This document shows positions 34,795-45,719 of a stretch of 64,000 nt of DNA, in pieces. Within the stretch, counting starts at the first letter, position 1; every line of letters begins with the position of its first letter. Origin of the DNA: Lepas anatifera (lineage: Eukaryota > Arthropoda > Thecostraca > Lepadidae); contig JAOTON010001907.1 of assembly GCA_034440635.1 (NCBI GenBank), positions 434,001 through 498,000 of the forward strand, read 5' to 3'. Both the position numbers and the translations under genes were made by a program. Under the pieces are notes generated by a model that saw only the letters and a program-made list of their open reading frames with translations, made no database searches and was not told the origin of the DNA.

Positions 34795-34905
34795 GGGCAT
34801 GAGGGCGATCTCGGCCAGCGCCACGGCACGCAGCAGGTTCTGCGACTGCGTCTCCACCAGGGAGGCCAGCATACGGCCGCCGCGCGAGCCGCTCTGTCCC
34901 GTCAT
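34772..34905 (-). CDS. TMEM33: TMEM33 / Kr-h2, internal coding exon
   Basis: On the minus strand the acceptor CTCGCCAG precedes 134 nt encoding MTGQSGSRGGRMLASLVETQ, SQNLLRAVALAEIALMPYTV, LMLF and two bases of a Ser codon. The donor is CAG|GTGAGAG. It aligns with the family segment around 'NQQNILKFIACNEIFLMPATVFMLF' in length and hydrophobicity. Phases agree on both sides (0 upstream, 2 downstream). The last 23 nt are the seed of the minisatellite in the following intron. Confidence 0.88.
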
Positions 34906-35258
34906 CTGGCGAGGGGAGGGAACAGCACGTCACCGGGCCCAGGCCGGGTCTCGCCGCACCGACCAGCTACTCACAGCGGCTCAACCGCAGCCTGACGTCC
35001 TCAAAACCAGACCTGGCACTAATCCCTCCTCATTATACCCTACTGCTGGTTCAATTTCTTGACCCCAGGGCCGAACACTGCATCTGCTGATGTATTCAAA
35101 TCGCATCTCGGGCGAGCTTGTTGACTGATTATACATAGCAAAAATACACATGAGACCAATCATGTGAACTCAAGTGTACTGTTTTTTTGTGAGCAGCAGC
35201 GTTAGCATCCCGTTCCTGCCCTGCCCCGAGGCAGCAGCAGCAGCGGCGTCCCACTCAC

Positions 35259-35508
35259 ATCCAGCAGGCGCAAGCCGTAGCTGGCACCGTGCAGCAGCGC
35301 GAAGAGGGTGGGCGGCAGCAGCGGCAGCGCGCTGGCCGAGGTGTACAGGAACACCAGTGCCAGCAGCAGGTAGTGGCAGGCGTCCTCGGCCAGCAGCGAT
35401 GCCAGGAACTGGCGCGACAGCTGCAGCTGCGGCACACGCTGGTGCAGTCGCAGCGCCGAGGTGGCCGCCAGCGAGACCAGTGCCTTGGTGTACATGTTGG
35501 ACGCCGAC
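35259..35508 (-). CDS. TMEM33: TMEM33 / Kr-h2, central coding exon
   Basis: On the minus strand, acceptor GCCTCCACAG and 250 nt encoding SASNMYTKALVSLAATSALR, LHQRVPQLQLSRQFLASLLA, EDACHYLLLALVFLYTSASA and LPLLPPTLFALLHGASYGLR-LLD, then donor GAT|GTGAGT. The SALRLHQR-P--QLSR-FLA-LL-ED-CHYLL signature is diagnostic of TMEM33. Two membrane helices (about residues 45-62 and 63-80 of the exon product) are visible. The exon begins with one base completing a split codon, so the preceding exon must end with two extra bases. The exon at 54011-54166 ends in phase 0, which implies a missing small exon between them. Confidence 0.9.
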
Positions 35509-37767
35509 CTGTGGAGGCACAGCGGCGCTGAGAGCGGCAGGGCGCGCGGGAGAGCTGCGGCGGAACGTGGTAGCAAACCGAGGAGTTTATAGATCCGTTA
35601 GCGATCTTATAGGCACTTAATATTCCATTCATATAAGAAACTTAGAGATCCGTGAATTCCTTCATTACAGCCGTTCAATATCACATGAGTTCGCGCAAGA
35701 TAAAAAACCGCTCACCCTACTCGTTGTAGGCAAAACTACGCCAATCTAACAGCATGGATGTTAACGCTACGCACAAGCACAATATGGACCAAACATTCGG
35801 GCATAGCAAGTTCGGGGCATTGATGTTCAGGGTAAAGTCGTCATTATCATATTTGGGCATGCTTTAGGGAGCAAGGACAGTGAGGGTCATATAACTACAC
35901 AAGTCAGGCTACAGTCACATAAGCACTGATGTTGCCTGATCTTTCTTACGTTCCATCCGTCAGGGGATTTATTGCTGTTTCCCAGCCTTCCCCGCAGGAA
36001 AATTCAGTTTCCGTTTCATCGCATGAATTTGTACACTCTACACCGTAATAAGCATACGTTTAATACTTCTAAACATTTTTAGCCCGTATCCACGCTCCTT
36101 CCGCAGACGTCCACTCGACAAAGACGGGACATGATGGTTCACATAGACGCCTACATCCAGGGGCGCAAAACGTTGGAAAAAACCTGGCACACTTCACCAC
36201 ACAAGTCCTGGAGCCGGGCAGGAATGTACTATACATGTATGCATTCTACCACGCTTCGCCTTTGACCGACGAGAGACAACGGAGGGGGAGTCGAGAGGAG
36301 GGGCTACTTTACACTACGAATACAGTTATTTCGCCCTGAACAGCAGTTCTTGCGACACCTCCATTGAGGATTAGGGTATAATAGTACGCTCTACAGATCT
36401 GATTCCAATTCAAACGCCGTAACAGTGCCACCTTCCCTGCATCCAGTGCGTTGTCATCACGGCTGAAATTATAATTACGAAGCATATCCAACTTTGGCTA
36501 CACCATGGAAAATAATATATACTGTATTTTGCTTCCAGATTGTTCGCGATGAAGCAGCTGTCGCAAAAGCTTTCAGATAAATGGACCGAAATAAATGGCA
36601 TGGCCGATAACGCAGGCGTTTAATAGTTTAAGCCTACTACGGGTTCAACGATTTTGGGCGGTTGCCGAAACAAAATTACAGTTGCGACCTTTCTTCAAAG
36701 TAACGATTTCGGACAACTCATCCTTTGCTCTATACAGAACAGGCGTCTGTTTTTATCGTCCGACAACTTGAAAACTTTATAAGACCTGAGCCTGGTTTAT
36801 AGCGCATTGGTGATGGAGGGCTAGAAAAACGTCACGTGCCGCCGGAACAGTGTGGGATTTATATTTATTGCGAATAAACAAACATTTGCATCATTCCTTC
36901 AACGATTCCTTCTCAGTAAATGTGTAACGCACAGCGCGGTGTGTTGATTCATTATAAATCCTGTATAACTATTCATTTAACCATATAACAGAGCTGCACG
37001 TGAACTGAACACGTCATCATACAAGTTTCTTACAACAAACGATTTTGTTGGATCCCTTCTTGTGTCACTGACAGTTTTTGTCCGGCATATGGGCACTTGG
37101 AAGACCATGCTTTCTAAACAAGTCATTGCATTAAGAAAAATTACGACACCAAACACCATAGCATTCATGGTAAGAACGAATTCGTTCACTCTAGCAAAAT
37201 AATCTGCTCCAAAAACAATCATACAATTTATGCTTCGGACTCACTCCTACCACCACTTCCAGTACCTAATGTACCTAGTACCAGGACTACCATCAAGGAC
37301 CATTGGATTTTCGAGTCGACGCATTCCTAAGTTGCCTCGGTCATCAGGTGCTGTCAACGCTAAATTGAAACAGAGATCAGACACTGTCTGCTTGGAATTG
37401 CAACCCAAACATTAGGGTCCAGTATTCAGCGATTCCATTTTCATTTCTAGCCTTGTTCTTTTCCCCGCACGCTGACAACACATAACCGAAGCCTATTGTG
37501 CCCAATATTTATTCATGTATCTTGCAAATGTAGCCAACAAACTGACCATCGCCTTAGTTAATCGTCATCGTTAATCGACATCGTTATCTTTAATAGTTAA
37601 TCGACATGTTTCGGAACCCGGATTCCCCCTCCCCCCCCACGCAGCTTCAGTTAATCCGCTCTAGAATACACTCGAAAGATTGCGGGAAACCAGGCGAGAT
37701 TCAAAAACATTTCCTGGAGTCTGGACAAGACTGCGGTGACCTAACCAGTTTCAAATTCTCCCGACAG
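35509..37767. other. No exon recognised; upstream of peroxidase, probably inside TMEM33 intron
   Basis: AT-rich text. A plausible plus-strand acceptor (CTCCTTCCGCAG near 36095-36106) is followed by a short open stretch that could be an upstream peroxidase exon carrying a signal peptide, but no such peptide is evident. No minus-strand segment resembling the missing TMEM33 microexon was found. Confidence 0.3.
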
Positions 37768-38071
37768 ATGGCAATAGCTAGCACGGTGTTACTGCCCGAC
37801 CGCGTCGCGGGTAAGAGCAGCGGAGACTGTGTGCCGATGGTGATGGTGCCGGGTCTTTCAGGCCAGCGCCAGGCCAGAATGCCGATCGGCCAGTGTGCAC
37901 TGTCGGACGGTAGTCGCGGCGTGCTGCCGGGAACGACAAAGTCCGCCACACTGCTGGACAGTTTGTCCCGGTGGGCCAACATTGCTAATTTCTCGCCCAT
38001 CGGCGTTGAAGACCGCGAGGATATCTTCCGTTCACCGGACCACGAAAACCGGCTCAAGCGGAGCATCTCTG
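37768..38071 (+). CDS. Animal heme peroxidase, exon 1 of those visible (propeptide)
   Basis: Preceded by a good acceptor (TTCTCCCGACAG, AG at 37766-37767). It encodes MAIASTVLLPDRVAGKSSGD to ...SPDHENRLKRSIS and ends at a donor G|GTGAGT (intron 38072-38357, 286 bp). The Met at 37768 may be internal, because the first 15 residues are not a convincing signal peptide and the frame continues upstream. RLKRS near residue 98 fits a furin-type processing site of a peroxidase propeptide. A donor-like GGGTAAGAG within it near 37809 was not used in this model because the frame continues cleanly. Confidence 0.6.
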
Positions 38072-38357
38072 GTGAGTTGCAATCGATATGTAGCGACATA
38101 ATTGTGTGAGAGGTGTCGAGAGTGTAAGCTTTGTTGCATTTGCATTGCCCAATATAGACTCCAGGCGTAATGTACAGGTTGGCCCTGGAGCTCAGATACT
38201 ACCAGCGGGAGGAATGTGGCTAATGACAGGCTTATTTCAGCGTTATTTAACAAATAAAGATTCAGTTTCCTTCAATTACAGCTTACAAACTCACCGTCTT
38301 CTAAAGCTACATGTATAATAGTACTAACATTGAAACAACACGGAATCCTTCCCACAG

Positions 38358-38749
38358 TCAAGAAAGCGGACGAGATACTTCTGGAGCAGGAACAGCTTGA
38401 GAAGAAGCTACGCCAGAAGGGCGTACAGCCGAGGCCGGGCTCCTCCGCCCACATGTCAGCGCTGAACGGAGAGGCGACAGCTGAACATGAGACGCGCGCC
38501 CGTCTGGCGGCGCGCGCCATACTGACGCTGTGCAACTGTCGCAACTACACGGAGAGCGCTGCGCGCGCCGCCGCTGCCGGCCGCCGCAGAAGACGCGCCC
38601 CCGTGTGCCAGCGACAGGAGCACCAGAGGTACAAGCGGCTGGACACTTCGCTGCTCGTCACGTTACCTGACTGCACGCCCGACCCGCGACCCAGCTGCGT
38701 GAAAGGCCACCGCTTCCGCACCATCACCGGCGTCTGCAACAACCTACAG
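38358..38749 (+). CDS. Animal heme peroxidase, exon 2 (propeptide and start of catalytic domain)
   Basis: The acceptor CTTCCCACAG completes a Val codon split 1+2 with the previous exon. It encodes an acidic/basic helical stretch (ADEILLEQEQLEKKLRQKG), a CNCRNYT site, a basic run of five Arg (about residues 177-181, a likely proprotein cleavage site), and then the conserved entry to the peroxidase domain, RFRTITGVCNNLQ (family R-IDG-CNNL). It ends in phase 0 at CAG|GTGAAC. The intron is 38750-38895 (146 bp), ending GTTTCAG. Without splicing, the frame reads through the intron into wrong-frame protein. Confidence 0.85.
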
Positions 38750-38895
38750 GTGAACACCTCCAGGAGAAAAGAAAAGAAAAACAGAATAACAGTAAAAAGA
38801 AAAAAACCATTTCATTCGTTCACTAACATCACCGCAGGTAATGTTAAGGACCGTGCTAAAGAAGGGGATAATTCCATTCCAACCGTGTGTTTCAG

Positions 38896-40714
38896 AACCG
38901 GTTGTGGGGCCGCGCTGGCAACGGACTCCGGCGCCTGGTGGAAAACACCTACGACGACGAGCTGTTCAGTCCGCGCACGCTGGCTGACTCCGGCTGCTCG
39001 CTGCCCTCGGCGCGCACCGTCACCGCCTCCCTCGTCCGCGATAAGGACGCCGAGTGCGCCCACCAGTCGTCCTTCTCCACCGTCTTTCGGCCAGTTCATC
39101 AGTCACGACATCAGTCACACACCGGTCTACACCATGGCCGACCTGCCCATACACGAGCGGCAGAAGCTGGGCGACTCGCGCGTCATCCCCTGCTGTCCCA
39201 GCAGTGGCACCGTCTTCTCCGACCCTCCCATGCACCCGCAGTGCAACCCCATTAAGATCGATGAGGGCGACCCCTTCTACAAGAAGTACAATCAGCGGTG
39301 CATGCAGATGGTGCGCTCGCTGGCTGCGCCTGACCCGGAGTGTATCCCCCGCCCCATGCAGCAGATGAACGCGCTGACCCCCTACCTGGACGTGTCGACC
39401 GTCTACAGCTCCGACGACAAGCTCGCCGACCACCTTCGCGCACACCAAGGCGGACTCCTGCGAAACAACGGCGGACTGTTGCCACCTCGCGACAATTCGC
39501 TCCACAAGCGCTCCATCGCGGACGCCGACTGGGTCGCTCCGTGGCAGGGCAACGAAAAGTATTCCAAAGACGTCTTTCACCACAGCGGACCGATTTATCC
39601 CGTCAATGCGTCGTGTGGCACAGGATGTGTAGGCTGCGTCTGCTACCAGTCAGGCGACACGCGCGTCAACGAGCAGCCCCAGCTCACCATGATGCACACC
39701 ATATGGATGCGCGAGCACAATCGAATCGCACGAGCCCTCCACAAGCGTCATCCGAAGTGGGGCGATGAACGTCTCTACCAGGAAACGCGACGACTGGTCA
39801 TAGCCGAGTACCAGCACATCGTGTACAACGAATACCTGCCCGTCATACTCGGGTACGATTATTGCAACAGACACGCGCTGCTGCCACTCAACGGAGACAA
39901 ATTCTCCGAATTCTACCGCAACGACATACGCGTCGACGTAGCTACCGAGTTTTCCACGGCGGCATTCCGAATGGGCCATTCGCAGGTGCAAGACCTCATA
40001 AAGCTGGTGTCTAAGCTCGGCCAAAAGACAAACGCCTACATGACGAACGGCTACTTTGACCCGAAGTTGGTGTCCTCCAAGAAGGAGACGCTGTCAGAGT
40101 TGGCGCGAGGGTTACTGGATCAGCCCTCCGAGCAGATCGACGCCGAATTCGACGAGTCAGTGTACGGCTTCCTCTTCAAGAACCGCTTTGGCGAGCGCCC
40201 GTACGGCATGGACCTGGCCGCCGTCAACATACACCGCGGTCGCGACCACGGCATCGGCACCTACACTCAGCTGGCCACCCACTGCCTGCAGCAGTCGTTC
40301 GGCACGTGGCCCTCGCTGAGAAAGGTGATGTCGGCAGACGCCGTGAAGCGGCTGCAGCTGGTATATGACGATCCCCAGGACGTGGACCTCTTCATCGGCG
40401 GCTTGATGGAGACGCATGCCGACGGTGCCAAGGTCGGGCCCACCTTCCAGTGCATCATAGCCGACACCTTCTTCAGGCTGCGTTTCGGCGACAGGTTCTT
40501 CTACGACAACAGCGGCATGGCGCACAGTTTCACGGCGGCGCAGCTGGCGCAGTTGCGGCGTGCCAGCATGGCGCGCGTGTTCTGCGACAACCTGGACGCC
40601 TTCCCCACCGTGCCGGCGCTGACAATGCTGCAGGCAAAACGCGACTTCAACCGGCCGGAGCTCTGCGACTCCCTGGCTGTGCCGCGGGTGGATCTCAGCC
40701 TGTTCTGGACGTGA
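38896..40714 (+). CDS. Animal heme peroxidase, exon 3 (catalytic domain), with one frameshift
   Basis: Begins NRLWGRAGNGLRRLVENTYD. Motifs in order: GQFISHD (distal His, about residue 302), LTPYLDVSTVYSSD, TRVNEQPQLTMMHTIWMREH (catalytic Arg about 488, heme-linking Glu about 491), FRMGHSQ (proximal His about 593), DLAAVNIHRGRDHG, and VDLFIGGLME with the closing C-terminal block to LFWT. This is the chorion-peroxidase/peroxinectin-like cyclo-oxygenase superfamily of heme peroxidases, which use hydrogen peroxide to oxidise halides or tyrosines, usually after secretion. The frame shifts at 39085-39087: one extra T relative to the reading that joins SSFSTVF to GQFISHD. Everything on both sides is intact, so a sequencing error or a very recent mutation is likely. 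The total is about 837 residues with the shift ignored. Ser replaces the usual heme-linking Asp before the distal His. Confidence 0.93.
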
Positions 40715-41280
40715 TCGATCGCCGGACACACGTACGCAGCGAAGTGTGGCCTAGGCTGTAGCGTTCCGCGGCACCAGGCTCAGGCTTGGGGCTGCGACCC
40801 AACATAACAGGGTTGACGCGCTGTTTAAGGATCGCCTCTCTTACCAACGAAGGTGATAAGGGAATGGTGTAACAGCTCACCAGGCATACGTATTATCAGC
40901 CTGATATGTGTATGTGTTCATAGGATTGAAGGCACGCTTGTTCATAGTGTAAATATTGAATTAACTTTCCTATGTTGCATTTCGTTCATCTCATGAAAGC
41001 AAAACACCGATTGAAGCCAATTTTCATTTAATTTCGCGCTAAAAATTAGATCTCGACACATTATCAATGGAAGCGTCATCGGATAACAAACCGACAAATG
41101 ACCACGTCCGTTGCGGAAATCAATCGAGCTAACCCTGAATTTTCAGAAATACCTCCGATAATGTACTCACTAGCGTTGAACTTTCATTTTTGGGGCATTG
41201 TTTTGGTTAGGACAAGCTGGTTTTTCCCTTCCGCGGCAAAACTACCGAGGACATGCAATACTTTAGGGGAATCACTGGTG
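40715..41280. other. 3' flank of the peroxidase gene
   Basis: Non-coding. The likely 3' UTR follows the stop codon; no consensus AATAAA was seen in the first 300 bases. Confidence 0.4.
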
Positions 41281-41390
41281 GCGGAACTGGGGGGGGGGGG
41301 GGGGGGCACTGGGGGCACAGTGCCTCCTTTAAATCATAAATTTTAACACTAACCCTATGGCGTTGACTGGAAAGAAATGGGTTGAAAACT
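41281..41390 (+). repeat. Repeat fragment with an 18-G run
   Basis: Eighteen consecutive G at 41289-41306 are followed by GGCACAGTGCCTCC and the GGCGTTGACTGGAAAGAAATG motif (about 41358) seen also near 7728 and, reversed, at 63980-64000. Confidence 0.65.
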
Positions 41391-41399
41391 CCGCTCTAG

Positions 41400-44300
41400 A
41401 AAATGTTTTAATCGTGTTTTGACTGGATGTAAAATATCTACACATTTATTTTAGTTGATCAGGCTAAAGCATATTAATTTCTCCTGAATGTGGCAGCCCA
41501 TCAGCAACTAGGTTTACGGGAATGTTCGGGATCGATAACTTCTCAGATAGGTGGGACAACTGGATATTTCTCCAGCTTCGCGGTAGGTTTGGTTAAGCTT
41601 CATGGTAGAAGACTACTCAGGATCAGAGGAAACATCGGTTCGGAAATACCGATGCTTGACACCACTACAACACACCCAATCGCTATAGTATCGATCACTG
41701 CGCAGGCAGTACGACCAGGGCGCCAATTGAACAAAAGAGAGCACCGTCACATCAGGCAACAACAGAATAATTTTCCTCCCAGTGACATTTTCCGAGTAAG
41801 GGTCGCTAGCCTTAAAGAGAATGTGGCACATTCGTCGAATTCTAGAATTTATTATAATTAGGGGTACTTATAGCCGAAAATCACGGACGTGTCCATGAGT
41901 TCTCTGAAAAATGTACGATATGCCCAATATTTTGATTGTTAAAATGTTCCTCTAGGGAGATAAACAAATATCTACCTATGGATGATATCATGATCTGGCA
42001 ACCACTACCATATCAACAGGCTTCAAGGGCTTCGATTGGCTGATACTCGCCGTGACGTCAGCATATGCCGTCACACCAACATGGCTTTCAATTACTGTGG
42101 CCTGCTGCTAAGGGTACATGTAGGGTACATTTCAGGTAGGTTTTAGCTCTTCTCTACGGAAATTTTTAGTTTCAAGACAAATGATGCATTGAGTACCGGG
42201 CTTTCTGGCATGCTTTACAACTTGGCTATCTCAGTTAAAATCACGTTATAAAGGTGTCACATTCCCTTTAAAACAGATGGTTATAGGCGAGCCTGATTAC
42301 TAAAATTAAGGGAAATTGAATTGTGTCAGGGCCCCCTAAAACAACCATGCATGGTTAAAATTAGTCGGGAAATCAGGAAATCTTTTTTCCCACCTTTAAC
42401 TACACGAAAAAATGACCCTTTTTCTTACCACCCAAAAGTTGACCTAAGTACGGGGTGTAAATCCGAGGCTGTCCGATAGCGGCAATCGACGTTGCGACGG
42501 CGATGCTATAAACCCTGTTCGGCCTGTCAGCACCAATCAGCGGCCAGCATAGCGTCTACGTCACGGGACTGTAGCCTCTCACGGGAAGCTGATCTTAAGG
42601 GTGCGTTACCCTCGACACATGCACCACACGACATGACCCGTCAGAACTAATACCCTGTTTCCCCAACAACAGATGTCAGGTCATTCGTTCATTCATTTCG
42701 ATACACAGACCGCCCACGTGACACGTTGGTTGTAAACCGTAGTACGCTTCCGCATTCCACGCTTTACGACCCTTCAGGTAAACAAGAACCGCTGCGGGCA
42801 AGGTCAGACGGGTCGCAGTAACAGGTGCTCTTGCAGGGGCGGGCCCAGTATTTGTCCGAGAGCAGACTGCTAAAGCCTTTGTCTTGGTTTCTCTAAATAA
42901 GAAAGCAGTTGCAGCTCGCACAACTGTCACCTGGGATGGACCAAAGCTAGCCAAATGACATTTCAAGCATGGCTGTGGATTGGCTACGCTCTTTGCGTCA
43001 GTTAGCAGCTAGTTAGTTGTAGGATCCTCGACTACTTTGTCCACTTTCGTGACCAAACCTTGTGGACCCACTTTCTTCCTCCCAAACTAAGCTAGTCCTT
43101 TTCCATCCTGGTAAATGTATCAGAAATATTTCCGTAATATCCTTGTTTACTGTTTTCCGTGAGAACCTCAGGGAAGTTTAACGACTTCTTCCATCCCGAA
43201 AAAATATAAAAAACGTCGTCCACCCAGTCACATAACATCCCCTCTTTATGCGGAGGGGCCTAGCTTTGTAAACATATAGTGCCTTCTTTTGAAAGCTATC
43301 GTTTTTCAGCATTATTGCTCGGCCCGCCTTGCGTCGGTGGTGCGTCATTTTCCGTGCGTGTGTAAACACACACACACGCACATACACATGACACATGGGC
43401 CGGGTGCCCGCATTTGTGATCGCCTTGGGGTTTTCTTAGAGATTCCCCGCCCCGTGGCGGTCACGGAAAGGGGCGTGCGTTCGTACGGGACTCACTGACT
43501 TGCTCATCCACCGAACCCTGAGGCGCGCAGCTCCATGTGTTTACCAAAGTATTTATTATGGAACATTTTTCTGATGCTCGGAGATGGGGGGGGGCGTGGT
43601 ATCCCTCGATCATGTGCGGAGTTTTCCTCACTGTGATCGAGAAGTGTTTCTGATCATAGGGTAGTTTGTGTTGTAATCGACAAAACACGTGTTCTGTCTC
43701 AATCCCGTCCAGACGCTTTCTGAACACATCAGTTCGATATAAACCAAAGCCTTTGTAATGTATTAGAAGCAGTTTCTTTAGGTATAGGCCCTGACCTAGG
43801 ACAGTATCGAAAGATGGTCTCCGAAACATATGAGACCGTCCATAAAGTACAGAAGGAAAAACAAGGGGGAGCGGGAAGTCAGCAACCGTTTTGTTAGACG
43901 TTACAACAGGGTGGAAGCAAGTATTACCATGAGGGAGGGGGGTTAGAATTATAAGAATACATGTAACTTAATTTATGGATAGGCCCTCAGCTCTGACTTA
44001 GAATTAAGACTGATGTGATTCAATGAAGTCCACACATCATCACCATTGAATTTTTGAATTGTTTGTGTGACCTTTTTATGAGGAGAGGAACCATGAGAGA
44101 TTCGTGTGAATACGTGTGCTGACGTCCAAATAACCCTCACATGCCTCCAGTCATGAGTCAGTAGTTCCCTGATGTTAGGAGCTAAAGGTTTGTGCAAAAC
44201 ACGCGCAATAAATGTTCCATAGTCTGTATAGATTTTCAAGACCTGAACGACGGTCCTGAAATATTCGGCAAGTATTAGTGGGTGATGCAACACCACCTCC

Positions 44301-44700
44301 CCTGCAAAATTTCAGTTGGGGTGTCATTAGCCATTTCAAGGAGTATCGTAATCATTTCAGGGAAAGCCGTAGTTCAATTGGGCGAGAAAGTACCCTCTTT
44401 CTGGAAATTTACAGGTCCAAAAATGACTTTTATGGAGTCTAAAGGATACAGAAAACACGTTACTGTGTCAGGGGACGAAAATATATGTTTTCATCACAGA
44501 AAAAAGCAGAATAAACTGATATTTTTCAAACAAACTGCAAAGTGGCAACATCGGCAGAAAATAATTGCATCGGGCTTGAGCTTCACGCCCCGAGAGTGAA
44601 GAGGGCTTACCGGTCGAAAATTCGGAACATTGAATGCGATAAAGCTGATGGACTAAGGAACGAGACACTCAAGTCATCACATGGCTGCCCCAAAGTGGGA
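41400..44700. other. No gene recognised
   Basis: Contains a copy (42180-42270, +) of the repeat fragment at 17480-17620 and a CA-rich microsatellite near 43365-43390. A minus-strand frame at 42676-42966 with six Cys has no recognised domain. No splice-supported exon was established. Confidence 0.35.
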
Positions 44701-45230
44701 GGATCATATGCAGATCCAGGGGAGCAAAGAGGGGCACGTGCCCCCTCTATCGACCCTCGGAGCCCCCTGAAATGGCCATGGCGCCCCCTGAAAGGTTGAT
44801 GGCGCCCCCTGAAATATGATGATGATGATTGTTCCGGCCGTCGAATAAAGATATCCATATGGGGGGCGCTTCGTTAAAGTCGCCCCAATCGCCGAAGGAA
44901 GCTCTGGCGATTCCGGTTTGGATGACAGCCGATTTGTGGCGAGGACCCGCGCCGTTGCACCGTCCCCGCCGTCCAGGTCCCACCTGGCCGCCTCTCGGGA
45001 CCGGAGTAGCCTGTCTTCGGGACCGTTTTTGTGATGATTTCCCGGGCTTGGATACCCGCATTGCAACCTCGATCAGCTTGGGTGATCCAAAGCATAGGCG
45101 TTGGCCGTCAGCCCAGTCTTTTCGGTAGTCGGTTTGGTCGACTGAGTGGAGATGCATTCGTGAGTCTGTCGGTCCTGTTTTTATACAAGTAACTAGATAT
45201 TTCGGGTACGAATTAGTGGCTATCATTATA
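44700..45230. other. Repeat border plus GC-rich unassigned block
   Basis: 44705-44820 has the CAGATCCAGGGGAGCA border and repeated 'GCGCCCCCTGAAA' units, then a (GAT)n run, as in repeat family M. The GC-rich part 44830-45190 is open on both strands for over 100 codons but shows no domain I can name. It may be a decayed element or an exon. Confidence 0.3.
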
Positions 45231-45529
45231 TTCTTATGATATTGTAGTGTGACATTTTTCTACGTATTGTGCGATGAATAAATTATCTCCACCCGCTATG
45301 CACGATATATGCACAAATACCAAAAAGAACAATATCTTTAGAAACCAGCTTCAGGGAGGTTCCATGACGGGAGTATCATAAAGAATATTCTTCCGATATT
45401 TTTCCGATCATAAAAAAATTAATCGCAGAGACAAATCTAAAACAAGTGCGGCAGACTCGACAATTGAATCAAAACTGACCTCAGTCCTTCCATTTTCATT
45501 TCAAGAAAAACGTGACGTCTTTAACAAGA

Positions 45530-45710
45530 CTCCCCCTGAAATGTCGCTTTCCATCCCCCAGGATGCAAAAATCGGTGCCAACCGATAGGATTTTGCGCCC
45601 AACTGATGGGTTTTGCCGGTCAAAAGTGGCAACCCCTGGTCCAAATGGCGCCCCTCGGGAAGCTGCCCGCCCCCCCGATCGGCAATCCTGGATCCGCCTA
45701 CGGGGGAGGA
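45530..45710 (-). repeat. Interspersed repeat family M (- copy)
   Basis: CCCTGAAATGTCGCTTTCCA to GATCGGCAATCCTGGATCCG, parallel to 31635-31765 and inverted relative to 18957-19213. Confidence 0.6.
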
Positions 45711-45719
45711 TACCCTAGT

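Noticed and set aside
34463..34933. 156- and 118-codon repetitive frames over the minisatellite
   Set aside because: A 63-bp unit is a multiple of three, so open frames repeat automatically. They are not in the TMEM33 frame.
36977..37222. Hydrophobic minus-strand frame considered as the missing TMEM33 N-terminal exon
   Set aside because: No resemblance to the conserved N-terminal segment, whereas 54011-54166 has it together with a perfect donor.
39020..40729. Long frames antisense to the peroxidase
   Set aside because: They mirror the high-GC third positions of the peroxidase coding strand and have no independent motifs.
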